Shown: positions 53,315 to 61,508, numbered from the stretch's first letter. The stretch: 64,000 bases of DNA from Bacteroidota bacterium (GCA_018266555.1 JAFEAF010000001.1:62001-126000); one strand, 5' to 3'. The notes: generated by a model from the sequence alone, not told the origin. Numbers and translations are program-made.

Positions 53315-53824
53315 ATGGCTGAGCTAAGTCTCTGGCTCGATTACTATGATGATATTTATTCTGGCTTCGATTCACGCAATTATCTCAAAAGAAGGATATC
53401 AGATGATTTTATATTTGAACTCAGGAATGCGATGAAGGATATGAAAAATAAATTTACTGATATCGTATTGTTATTGCCTGAAGAAAAGAGAGACAGGCTA
53501 AATGAAAAAAACCTTTCAGAAAGTCTGAAAAATTATTTTATTGCTCAGTTCAGGATACAGTCAGATTATTGCCGGCACAAATTCAACCAGGGAATACTGT
53601 TTGGTGCTGCAGGAATTCTGCTGATGATCATGAATTCAATAATCAGTTACCAAGGAATAAATACATTACCCGTTATAGTGTTACGGGTACTGATGGAACC
53701 TGCAGGCTGGTTTCTTTTGTGGGCATCCTTCGATTCATTGTTTTATGAATGGAAGGAAATGAAGAAAGAAAGCAAATTCTACCGGGATTTAGCTGAAATG
53801 AATATTCAATTCAGATCCTCGTGA
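53315..53824 (+). CDS. Membrane protein of unknown function (169 aa)
   Basis: The ATG at 53315 gives MAELSLWLDYYDDIYSGFDS; a TTG 18 bp upstream is open. A soluble, charged N-terminal half (helical, RISDDFIFELRNAMKDM) is followed by two membrane segments at about 100-145 (GILFGAAGILLMIMNSIISYQ and PVIVLRVLMEPAGWFLLWASF) and a charged tail. No family recognised. It lies between hsp20 and a short coiled-coil gene and, given the terminator after hsp20, may have its own weak promoter or depend on read-through. Confidence 0.6.
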   Translation: MAELSLWLDYYDDIYSGFDSRNYLKRRISDDFIFELRNAMKDMKNKFTDIVLLLPEEKRDRLNEKNLSESLKNYFIAQFRIQSDYCRHKFNQGILFGAAGILLMIMNSIISYQGINTLPVIVLRVLMEPAGWFLLWASFDSLFYEWKEMKKESKFYRDLAEMNIQFRSS

Positions 53825-53847
53825 ATAAACCATACTTCTAATTCCCC

Positions 53848-53859
53848 TGATATGTGTCA
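53848..53859 (+). promoter_or_regulatory. Fnr-like box upstream of the coiled-coil gene
   Basis: TGATATGTGTCA, 70 nt before the proposed ATA start at 53930. Confidence 0.6.
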
Positions 53860-53929
53860 CCGGCAAAAATGATTATAGTCCTTTCTGCAGTTTTTTAAGC
53901 TGATTATTTTTGATTACATCAGGAGTAAA

Positions 53930-54322
53930 ATAAACATATCAAACCCAGGATTAAAGTTCCGCCAGTTCCGTCATGAAAGTGATACGTGGAAGCGGAACCT
54001 TGAATTCATACTTCAGGAAAATGCAAATTTAAAAAACCGACTTGCTGAAGTGCTCCCGTTCATTTCAAATGATAATGATATACTTCAGGCAGCAGAGCAT
54101 TACCAGAATGAATTTGTAAGGGAAGATGAAGCGATTCGTTTATTAAGAAAGGAAATTGCTGTTCTGGATCATTTATTGGTTAGGGAAGTAAAAGAAGATG
54201 GAGAACCGGCTTGTAATATTATAAACCACAGGAAAAGACTTTCCCTGGAAATGAGCAATATTATTTCCATATTCACTAAGCTGAAATTTGATTTTAATAA
54301 TTACCTCGGTGATGTATTATAA
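53930..54322 (+). CDS. Small coiled-coil protein with non-ATG (ATA?) start
   Basis: The frame is open from 53879. The first standard start (GTG 54050) gives 90 aa, but the upstream codons also look coding (FRQFRHESDTWKRNLEF, then ILQENANLKNRLAEVLPFI) and continue the helix. The best-placed initiator is ATA at 53930, 4 nt after AGGAG (53921-53925), giving about 130 aa: INISNPGLKFRQFRHES. The whole protein is predicted helical with leucine heptads. The gene may have lost its ATG by a G-to-A change, or it uses a rare start. Function unknown. Confidence 0.5.
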   Translation: MNISNPGLKFRQFRHESDTWKRNLEFILQENANLKNRLAEVLPFISNDNDILQAAEHYQNEFVREDEAIRLLRKEIAVLDHLLVREVKEDGEPACNIINHRKRLSLEMSNIISIFTKLKFDFNNYLGDVL

Positions 54323-54427
54323 CCATTGATTTTTGAGCTATTTGCCCGGGATGTTTTATATACATATTTTGAAAATTGACCGGCTATAGGATAAGCTGAA
54401 ACAACTGATTTCAATTTGTTTATTTTA

Positions 54428-54470
54428 TGACCACCATCAGAATCTATGCTGTACAGGCTCTCTAAATTGC
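54428..54470 (+). promoter_or_regulatory. Fnr-like box and -7 element of the lipoprotein gene
   Basis: TGACCACCATCA (54428-54439), 50 nt before the ATG. TAAATTGC (54463-54470) is a partial -7 element 33 bp from the box centre. Confidence 0.7.
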
Positions 54471-54489
54471 AGTGAATACATTTTAAAAT

Positions 54490-55149
54490 ATGAAAAAGAT
54501 AGCAGGTATTACAGTTGTTATAATCCTGTTTTTTTCAGGGTGTGGTTCATCATCGTGGATTACCAGTTCATGGAAAGCTCCTGATGTATATCCTAAGAAA
54601 TTTAATAAAATTGTGGTGTTGGGCCTTGTCAGGGAAACAGATCGGACAATCCGTGAAAAAATGGAACAACATATAGCGGGTGATCTCCGGGATCTTGGAT
54701 ATAATGCCGTATGTTCCTGTGATGAATTTAACCCGAAAGCATTTGAAGGTATGAATGAAGAACAGGCATTGAAAAAGCTCCGAAGCGAAGGAGTGGACGC
54801 CGTTCTTACAATCACATTGCTGGATAAGACAAAGGAACGGTATTATGTTCCCGGCAGGGTTTATTACACTCCGTATAATAAATATTATAATCGTTTCTGG
54901 GGGTATTACCGCACCATGTATGATCGTATTTACACGGAAGGTTATTATAATGTTGAAACAAGGTATTTCTGGGAAAGCAATTTTTATGAAATGGCAACCG
55001 ACCGATTGATATATTCCGTGCAAAGCCAGTCATTTGACCCGGGATCCACCGAATCATTAAGCCATGAGTACGGGCTGATGATTGTAAAAGATATGGTTAA
55101 AAAAAGTGTTTTAGCCAATCAGAGTAAACCAGTTTTAAAGCCAATGTAA
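54490..55149 (+). CDS. Predicted lipoprotein of unknown function (219 aa)
   Basis: Signal peptide with lipobox FFSGC (Cys18), then a mature domain with KIVVLGLVRETDRTIREKMEQHIAGDLRDLGYNAVCS, GVDAVLTITLLDKTKERYYVPG and a Tyr-rich segment at about 120-165. The pattern is similar to DUF4136-like or GNA1162-like periplasmic lipoproteins that bind assembly partners, but I cannot confirm the family. It is monocistronic with an Fnr-like promoter and a bidirectional terminator downstream. Confidence 0.65.
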   Translation: MKKIAGITVVIILFFSGCGSSSWITSSWKAPDVYPKKFNKIVVLGLVRETDRTIREKMEQHIAGDLRDLGYNAVCSCDEFNPKAFEGMNEEQALKKLRSEGVDAVLTITLLDKTKERYYVPGRVYYTPYNKYYNRFWGYYRTMYDRIYTEGYYNVETRYFWESNFYEMATDRLIYSVQSQSFDPGSTESLSHEYGLMIVKDMVKKSVLANQSKPVLKPM

Positions 55150-55176
55150 TTTTCTTAATGAGGATGATAGCAAGAA

Positions 55177-55200
55177 AAAAGCCGGATTCTTCCGGCTTTT
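55177..55200. terminator. Bidirectional terminator between convergent genes
   Basis: Perfect 10-bp stem AAAAGCCGGA (55177-55186) with TCCGGCTTTT (55191-55200), loop TTCT, A-rich on the left and T-rich on the right. It serves both the lipoprotein gene and the response-regulator gene. Confidence 0.85.
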
Positions 55201-55221
55201 ACTTTTCACTTAGCTCATTAA

Positions 55222-56280
55222 TCAGTTCAGCATATTCAATAATTTCTTTTCGTTTAAAATAATAATAGATCCGTTTTTGATATCAATCAATTGTTCATTT
55301 TTGAAGTCGCTGAGTGTCCGGATGAGAGATTCTGTTGCCGTGCCGGCAATGGTAGCCAGCTTCTCACGGCTTATTAATATAGAAAAACCAGGCTCCTGAC
55401 TGTTATTATATTTCTGATTAAGCTGGATAATGGCATCTGCCACTTTTTTCCTGAGGGAATTGTAAGCCATCTTCAGCAATTGTTCTTCTTTTTCTGAAAT
55501 ATTCTTAGCCAGTAATTTTATAAATAGTTTGGAAATTTCACTGTTATTGTTCAGAAGGCCTTCAAATTCTTCTTTTGGTATCAGGGCGAGTTCACAATCT
55601 TCCAGGGCTTCTGCAGTTTCTTTATAAGCAGTGCCTTCCAGTAAAGCGGTATATCCCAGGAAATCACCTTCATTAAAAAGCCCCACTGCAAGCTCCTTTG
55701 CATTTTCATTAGATTTAAAAGTTCTCACTTTCCCCTTCTGGATGTAATATAAACGGGATGGGCGATTTCCTTCTGAGTAAATAATTTGTTTCTTTTTATA
55801 TTTATTAATGTTTCTTCCTTCTTTAAGTGCTTGCAGAATATCAGTTCCCCCTGAGACATTCATTAATTGATGATATCCCTCTACTCCTTCTGCAATCTTT
55901 TCTTTAAGTAGTGAAGTTTTTTTTAATCTCACCTCTACAGCTTCAAGCAATTCGGTTCCTTCAAATGGTTTGGTGATATAGTCATCTGCACCCAGGGTCA
56001 TACCCTTACGTATTTCAGCTCTTTCTGTTTTGGCAGTCAGAAAGATGAAAGGAATATGCTGTGTTTCCGGAATATTGTTTAACAAATGAAGTACACCATA
56101 TCCATCCAAGACAGGCATCATGATATCACAAATAATAAGTTCAGGCCTTTCTTTTAAGGCAATCTCAACTCCTTGTTTCCCATTTTCAGCAGTGACTACT
56201 TTATAATTCGCCAGTTCCAGGATCTCTGCTGTGTTTTCCCTGATGTCTTTGTTGTCTTCTATCAATAAAATTTTTTTCAT
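55222..56280 (-). CDS. Response regulator fused to cNMP-binding and Crp-type HTH domains
   Basis: A 352-aa regulator: receiver domain at about 1-120 with phospho-acceptor Asp52 (LIICDIMMPVLDG), a cyclic-nucleotide-binding-like domain at about 150-265 (KKKQIIYSEGNRPSRLYYIQKGKVRTF), and a Crp/Fnr winged helix at about 275-352. The recognition helix region (ISREKLATIAGTATESLIRTL) keeps the Glu and Arg (E..xxR) that read the TGA half-site in Crp and Fnr. No Cys cluster for 4Fe-4S is present, so the oxygen signal, if any, must come by phosphorylation. Cotranscribed with the PAS kinase upstream (34 bp). Candidate regulator of the surrounding TGA-N6-TCA boxes. Confidence 0.9.
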   Translation of the reverse strand: MKKILLIEDNKDIRENTAEILELANYKVVTAENGKQGVEIALKERPELIICDIMMPVLDGYGVLHLLNNIPETQHIPFIFLTAKTERAEIRKGMTLGADDYITKPFEGTELLEAVEVRLKKTSLLKEKIAEGVEGYHQLMNVSGGTDILQALKEGRNINKYKKKQIIYSEGNRPSRLYYIQKGKVRTFKSNENAKELAVGLFNEGDFLGYTALLEGTAYKETAEALEDCELALIPKEEFEGLLNNNSEISKLFIKLLAKNISEKEEQLLKMAYNSLRKKVADAIIQLNQKYNNSQEPGFSILISREKLATIAGTATESLIRTLSDFKNEQLIDIKNGSIIILNEKKLLNMLN

Positions 56281-56314
56281 AGAAATAATTTAGTTTAAAT
56301 TGTTAATTTTTATT

Positions 56315-57568
56315 TCAATAATAGTTATCTGCAGCTGACTTTTTTTCATCATGCAATTCAAATTGTATTATGAATTCAGTTCCCTTTCCTAAATCGCTGC
56401 TACATAAAATTTCCCCATTGAGCAATTCCGAATATTTGGATACAATAAATAACCCGAGGCCTGTACCTTGAATATTTGTAACATTTGCACCCCGGTAAAA
56501 CCGTTCAAATAAATGATGCATGTCTTCTTTGGAAATACCGAGGCCCTGATCCTTTATTGACAGCAAAAGGCGATTATCATTTATATCAGTATGGATGCAT
56601 ATCAGGCCCTCTTCAGGAGAAAACTTGATAGCATTGGATATGAGATTCATAATTATATGTTTAAGTATGCCGGGATCTGAAAACACCTTTTTTTCACCGG
56701 TATGTGTATAGGATATTTGCTGGCCTTTCTTCTGAAGACTCTTCATTTCATTAAGAATATTATCTACATGGAGATATATATCAAAATATGATTTCCTGGT
56801 AAAAATTTTGCCTTCTTCAATATTTCCAACAGAAAGAAACTCGTTAAGTATATCAGTTAGCATATTTACCGAAGAAATAATACGGTCTATATGCTTTTTT
56901 CTTTGTGGCTGAACTTCTGTATTGCAATATTTTTCCAATAAGTATGTCGAAGACAGAATAGTACTTAATGGTGTTCTGAATTCATGTGAGGCCATTGTAA
57001 CAAAACGGGATTTCAGTTCATTCAGGCTTTTTTCTTTTTCAAGGGAATGTTGTAACTCTTGACGGGAGGCTTCCAGCATTTTCAAAGTATTCAGCAATTC
57101 ATAAGTTCTTGCTTCCACTTTTTTTTCAAGTGTTTCATTCGATTGCTTTATTTTCTTTTCTTCCTCATGTTTTGATGTGATATCACTGACATAAATGATC
57201 AAGAAAAGTTCTCCTTTATATCTATAATGGCTCATGCATACTTCAATCGGAAATTCAGAACCATTTTTCCGGATTCCGGTTAAATTAATTTTTCTTTCCT
57301 TAGATATACTGGATTCGGGATTTAGCAGGTATCTCCGCAGGTATTGTATATACTTTTTCCGTAGTCTTAAAGGAGTAAGTAATTCCATTTTATTTCCGGT
57401 TAATTCTTTTTCTGTGAACCCATACAATTGCAAGACAAACGGATTTGCTAAAAGGATTGTACCGTCTTCACGTATCACGATTATTCCTATTGACGTATCT
57501 CTAAAGATTGCGTGTATCAGTTGACTATCTGAAAATTGCTCAGCTTCATATGATGTAGAGTGTTGCAT
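56315..57568 (-). CDS. Soluble PAS-domain histidine kinase
   Basis: A 417-aa kinase with no membrane segment. PAS domain at about 15-135 (DTSIGIIVIREDGTILLANP, YGFTEKELTGNKM), a coiled-coil linker at about 135-185, HisKA with His195 (MASHEFRTPL), and HATPase_c at about 300-410 with N-box LISNAIKFSPEEG and G-boxes DQGLGISKED, GTGLGLFIV. A PAS of this kind could bind haem or flavin, but no diagnostic ligand residue is obvious. It is the partner of the Crp-fused regulator; the operon has no Fnr-like box of its own. Confidence 0.92.
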   Translation of the reverse strand: MQHSTSYEAEQFSDSQLIHAIFRDTSIGIIVIREDGTILLANPFVLQLYGFTEKELTGNKMELLTPLRLRKKYIQYLRRYLLNPESSISKERKINLTGIRKNGSEFPIEVCMSHYRYKGELFLIIYVSDITSKHEEEKKIKQSNETLEKKVEARTYELLNTLKMLEASRQELQHSLEKEKSLNELKSRFVTMASHEFRTPLSTILSSTYLLEKYCNTEVQPQRKKHIDRIISSVNMLTDILNEFLSVGNIEEGKIFTRKSYFDIYLHVDNILNEMKSLQKKGQQISYTHTGEKKVFSDPGILKHIIMNLISNAIKFSPEEGLICIHTDINDNRLLLSIKDQGLGISKEDMHHLFERFYRGANVTNIQGTGLGLFIVSKYSELLNGEILCSSDLGKGTEFIIQFELHDEKKSAADNYY

Positions 57569-57737
57569 GCAACTGTTTTAAATTCGTTATCTCTAAACTT
57601 GAGATATTATTTTTTTAGCTGGTGCGATTTAGATCATCCTGCTATATGATTTTTGACATTTTATTTATATTTCTATTGGTTATTAAAACTATAGTTTCAT
57701 TGCTGAGATGTATGTCTGTAATTCGCCATCAACGATT

Positions 57738-57749
57738 TGACAATTATCA
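57738..57749 (+). promoter_or_regulatory. Fnr-like box upstream of the second Usp gene
   Basis: TGACAATTATCA, 72 nt before the ATG. It lies in the divergent gap between the PAS kinase and the Usp gene. Confidence 0.65.
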
Positions 57750-57821
57750 TAACAGGAACTGCCTGTCATCATTGGCAATTGACTTTATTCACGGTAGTTT
57801 CGGTTTTGATAAAATTTAGTT

Positions 57822-58649
57822 ATGAAAAAAATTCTTATTGCCTTTGACGGAAACCATTTTTCTAAAGGTGCTTGTGAGTTTGTAAAAACGGTGAATAACA
57901 TGAGCCCGGTTCTGGTTGTTGGTGCTTTTTTGCCCCAGGTAGATTACGCAAATCTGTGGAGTTACTCCGGCGGGGGCATGTCGGGTCCCTTATTTGTACC
58001 GTTGGTAGAAAGTGAAAATTCTGAACAAGTAAAAGAAAATATGAAGAAGTTTGAATCTTTTTGTGATAAACATGGAATTGAATTCCGGGTTCACAAAGAT
58101 TTCTATGATTTTGCATTACCGGAGTTAAAAAAGGAAAGCCGCTTTGCAGATCTTTTAGTAGTGGGTGGAGAAACATTTTATGCAAATCTTGGAACTGATG
58201 ATCCCAACGATTACCTGAAAGATGCCCTGCATGGAGTAGAATGCCCGGTGGTAGTAGTACCTGAAAAATATGAGTTTCCCCAAATTAATATTTTAACTTA
58301 CGATGGCACTGAAGATTCCGTATTTGCCATCAAGCAATTTGCATACCTCTTTCCGGAATTCACTGATAATAAAACAATACTTGTTTATGTCAATGAAAAA
58401 GCAGGGACAGGTTTTCCCGAAGAAGTAAGCATTGAAGAGCTGACTACTCGTCATTTCAAAGATCTTACACTTTTGCGGGTAAATGAAAATCCAAAAAAAT
58501 ATTTTAAAACATGGCTTCAGGAAAACCAGGGTGCCATCGTTGTGAGTGGCGCATTTGGCCGTTCTGCATTTTCAAGATCTTTCAAAAAAAGTTTTGTGAC
58601 AGATGTAATAAGAGAACAAAGATTACCTCTTTTTATCGCACACAACTGA
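57822..58649 (+). CDS. Universal stress protein family protein
   Basis: A 275-aa protein with an N-terminal Usp-like domain (MKKILIAFDGNHFSKGACEFVKTV) and a second degenerate domain (QINILTYDGTEDSVFAIKQFAYLF). The C-terminal GAFGRSAFSRSFKKSFVTDVI resembles the Usp phosphate-binding loop (GxxGxS). Divergent from the sensor kinase, with an Fnr-like box between. Likely a target of the adjacent two-component system. Confidence 0.85.
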   Translation: MKKILIAFDGNHFSKGACEFVKTVNNMSPVLVVGAFLPQVDYANLWSYSGGGMSGPLFVPLVESENSEQVKENMKKFESFCDKHGIEFRVHKDFYDFALPELKKESRFADLLVVGGETFYANLGTDDPNDYLKDALHGVECPVVVVPEKYEFPQINILTYDGTEDSVFAIKQFAYLFPEFTDNKTILVYVNEKAGTGFPEEVSIEELTTRHFKDLTLLRVNENPKKYFKTWLQENQGAIVVSGAFGRSAFSRSFKKSFVTDVIREQRLPLFIAHN

Positions 58650-58759
58650 TAAATGATTTGACCGATTAAATAAACTTTATAATCACGGCAATTATTTTAT
58701 CTGGTTTAAACCCGGGAAGGCGGATTAACTTTAAATTATTTTTGTAGTGCAGATGTGCG

Positions 58760-58783
58760 AAAACCGGAAAGGATGCTTTCCGG
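58760..58783 (-). terminator. Terminator after the GH15 gene
   Basis: Perfect 8-bp stem CCGGAAAG (58764-58771) with CTTTCCGG (58776-58783), followed on the minus strand by TTTT. Confidence 0.7.
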
Positions 58784-58819
58784 AAGCTTATATTCCAGAG
58801 CTTGAATCAGGTAAAATGT

Positions 58820-60601
58820 TTACAGGAAATAATGAGGCTTATTCATCCTTCTCGAAATTCGAAACGCCGCATTGATCATGCCGACATGACTATAAGTTTG
58901 TGGAAAATTGCCCCATTGTGATCCGTCTTCGCTCACATCTTCACTGAGGAGTCCGAGATGATTGCTATATTGTAAAATTGTTTCCATTACTTTAACGGCA
59001 TCGTCTAACCTTCCTATATAGGCAAGTGCTTCGGCGTACCAAAAAGAACACACCAGGAATGTGGACCTGGGTTCTCCGAAATCATCTGCATGGCGATACC
59101 GGTAGATGAGTCCATTCGATGATTTTAATTTTTTTTCTATCGCATCCATGTGATGCTTTGATCGTTCATCTTCAGGATTAAGATATTGCATAGACAACAG
59201 CTTCAATGTGCTGGCGTCCATATTTGTTGAACCGATAGCCTGGGTATAAGCTCTTTCATTTGGGTCATAACATTGCTCCAGTAAAGCTGCTGCCTTTTCA
59301 ATAACAACATTGGCTCTGCTGATCATTGCAGCTTCGTTTACAGTGACAGCATATTTTTTTGCAGCCTGAGCTCCTGCCCAATGAAACAATAATGTATAAC
59401 AGTTTTGTTGCAATGTATTTCTGAATTCCCAGATACCGGCATCAGGTTGCTCTAATGTATGTTCAATCTGCAGTAGCAAACGATCAACTATGGATTTATA
59501 ATCTACCTGCGACCTGTTGTAAATTACCAGCCGCTGATCAAATATCAAGGGAAGCAGGGTGAGCAACACCTGTCCATATACGTCATTCTGTAATTGCATA
59601 AAGGCTGCGTTGCCTATGCGAACGGGAGTGTTTCCCATATACCCGCCAAGAGATACTATTCTTTCTTCAAGTTTTTTTTCTCCGTTAATGGAATATAAAG
59701 GTTGAAGTGTGGTGGGGTCGTTGCTGAGAATGTTTTGGATAAATTCAAAATATTTTTCTAGTTCATCAAAATGCCCAAGCATATTAAATGCCTGCAGTGT
59801 ATAGTAAGAATCCCTCAGCCAGCAATACCTGTAGTCCCAGTTTCTTCCGCTTGCCGGCGATTCGGGAAGGCTGCAGGTACCTGATGCAATAAAACCACCG
59901 GTGTCTTCATACTGATGCAGTTTTAAGGCAAGTGCAGAACGAATTACCTGCTTCTGGAATATATTAGGCAGGTAACTGTTCTTGATCCATTTCTGCCAAT
60001 ACGTTTGAGTAAGAAACAAAAAACGTTCTGCAGTATCTGCCAATGGCGCTTCCAGGGGTTCACCATATGTGAGAACGAGGTAATAATTTTTATTTAAAAC
60101 AAAACTTTTCTTTTCAGCAATATAAACAAGCGGAATATCCGTGGTCAGCCGTACCGGCCCGCCGATATTCATATACCGTATATGATTACTGGCAGAATAT
60201 TGTTCCGGAATGATATTGCCATAATCTCCACGGGGCTCACATTCTACTTTTATATGTGGCGCACCACTGAGCCATTCAATTTTGCGGACAAGCATCAGCG
60301 GTCGGTAATAACGTTCATATTGTAAAAAGCGGGGAGCAAAATCGGTAACCCTGAACCGCCCTTGTGCGGATTCAAATTCAGTACAGAGAATATTGGTATT
60401 GGGTAAATAATATTGAGTGCTAATAAATTTCTCATCAGGAATTATCTTAAAACACCCTCCTTTTTTTTCATCCAGTAATCCACCGAATAAAAAGCTGCTG
60501 TCAAAGCCGGGCATGCACATCCACTGCACATTCGCATTTGTGTCTATGTAAGCCAGGTAAGAGCAGTTGCCGATGATTCCTAAATTGTATTTATGTGCCA
60601 T
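58820..60601 (-). CDS. Glycoside hydrolase family 15 protein
   Basis: A 593-aa cytoplasmic (no signal peptide) GH15 enzyme. The N-terminal beta domain (about 1-210) starts YNLGIIGNCSYLAYIDTNANVQWMCMPGFDSSFLFGGLLD, typical of bacterial GH15; the (alpha/alpha)6 barrel has the conserved GRNWDYRYCWLRDSYYTLQA at about 250. Family members are glucoamylases, glucodextranases or trehalases. The trehalose-phosphatase gene is 5 bp upstream, so a trehalase or glucoamylase in trehalose/glycogen turnover is likely. Confidence 0.9.
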   Translation of the reverse strand: MAHKYNLGIIGNCSYLAYIDTNANVQWMCMPGFDSSFLFGGLLDEKKGGCFKIIPDEKFISTQYYLPNTNILCTEFESAQGRFRVTDFAPRFLQYERYYRPLMLVRKIEWLSGAPHIKVECEPRGDYGNIIPEQYSASNHIRYMNIGGPVRLTTDIPLVYIAEKKSFVLNKNYYLVLTYGEPLEAPLADTAERFLFLTQTYWQKWIKNSYLPNIFQKQVIRSALALKLHQYEDTGGFIASGTCSLPESPASGRNWDYRYCWLRDSYYTLQAFNMLGHFDELEKYFEFIQNILSNDPTTLQPLYSINGEKKLEERIVSLGGYMGNTPVRIGNAAFMQLQNDVYGQVLLTLLPLIFDQRLVIYNRSQVDYKSIVDRLLLQIEHTLEQPDAGIWEFRNTLQQNCYTLLFHWAGAQAAKKYAVTVNEAAMISRANVVIEKAAALLEQCYDPNERAYTQAIGSTNMDASTLKLLSMQYLNPEDERSKHHMDAIEKKLKSSNGLIYRYRHADDFGEPRSTFLVCSFWYAEALAYIGRLDDAVKVMETILQYSNHLGLLSEDVSEDGSQWGNFPQTYSHVGMINAAFRISRRMNKPHYFL

Positions 60602-60606
60602 CAGAT

Positions 60607-61422
60607 TTAATCGGGAAATTTGTGAAAAAGATTTTTTAATAATTTGGTCACTTCTTCCTGGGAAGATAATGAATATCCAGCTGCTGTTTTTCCGGTACCA
60701 ATTTTAATCGTTACACTTTTTGATTTCAACGCTTTAAACATATCTTCATCAGTTCGATCATCGCCAAGCGCCAGTATAAAATCAGGTTGCACTTCTTGTA
60801 CAATCATTTTTGCAATGCCCCCTTTGTTGATACTGTTAAAACGGACTTCAATAATTTTATTCCCATCTAATACCTGCAGGGATGTGCCAGCGGTAATTTT
60901 ACTTAATGCCGAGAGCAATTCCCTGGAAAAATAATTTCCAACTTCATACGATGCATTACGGTAGTGCCACGCTATTGAAAATATTTTCTCTTCCATAAAT
61001 GATCCTTCACATTTTCCGGAATAAGTGTTCATTACTGAAATGATATCTTTCTTCCATTCCTCACCTTTTTCTATTAATGCTTTCCATTTTTTGCCGGGGT
61101 ATTTAATCAGGGCGCCGTGTTCAGCCACCAGAATCAGCTTCATCGCACCCAGCCATTTTCCCAGGGTAGCACTGTCTCTTCCGCTGATGATAACGATATT
61201 GTTTTTCTCATCAGATGTTAAGTCAGATAGCAGCCGGATGACTTCTTCATTCGGTGCGGACAGTGACGGGAATCTCGCTAAAGGCATTAATGTACCATCA
61301 TAATCAAAAAACAGTAATCTTTTTACTGAGCTTTTTACCTGCTCTGAAATAACCCGGTAAATATCCATTTCAAACATATCACCCGATTTCGTTTGTTCAA
61401 ATCCGTTCGAAATTACAACCAC
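60607..61422 (-). CDS. otsB: Trehalose-6-phosphate phosphatase OtsB
   Basis: A HAD-superfamily phosphatase. Motif I is FFDYDGTLMPL (Asp40, Asp42), motif II IIISGRDSATLGKWL-like, and motif IV ALGDDRTDEDMFKAL, all as in OtsB. The open frame starts at a GTG (61422), but ATG at 61377 or 61368 would give a more usual N-terminus before DIYRVISEQVKSSVKRLL. It precedes the GH15 gene. No OtsA (trehalose-6-phosphate synthase) is in the window, where Bacteroidota often have an OtsA-OtsB fusion. Confidence 0.92.
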   Translation of the reverse strand: MVVISNGFEQTKSGDMFEMDIYRVISEQVKSSVKRLLFFDYDGTLMPLARFPSLSAPNEEVIRLLSDLTSDEKNNIVIISGRDSATLGKWLGAMKLILVAEHGALIKYPGKKWKALIEKGEEWKKDIISVMNTYSGKCEGSFMEEKIFSIAWHYRNASYEVGNYFSRELLSALSKITAGTSLQVLDGNKIIEVRFNSINKGGIAKMIVQEVQPDFILALGDDRTDEDMFKALKSKSVTIKIGTGKTAAGYSLSSQEEVTKLLKNLFHKFPD

Positions 61423-61482
61423 TTATTAATGTTGAGGGAATATAAAACATTTTTTTCAGATGATTTCAGGGATTTAAAAACC

Positions 61483-61508
61483 AAAGGGCGCCCAAAAGGG
61501 CACCCTTT
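61483..61508 (-). terminator. Terminator after the third Usp gene
   Basis: Stem AAAGGGCGCCC (61483-61493) with GGGCACCCTTT (61498-61508), one mismatch, AAAA loop. T-rich on both sides, so it can act in either direction; on the minus strand it ends the Usp transcript. The remaining 247-bp gap shows nothing else. Confidence 0.7.

Noticed and set aside
53911-53923. TGATTACATCA near the coiled-coil gene as another box
   Set aside because: The spacer is 5, not 6; the site at 53848 has the correct spacing.
57622-57819. 65-codon plus-strand open frame between the kinase and Usp gene
   Set aside because: It covers the Fnr-like box at 57738, has an irregular composition and no recognisable family; more likely promoter DNA.
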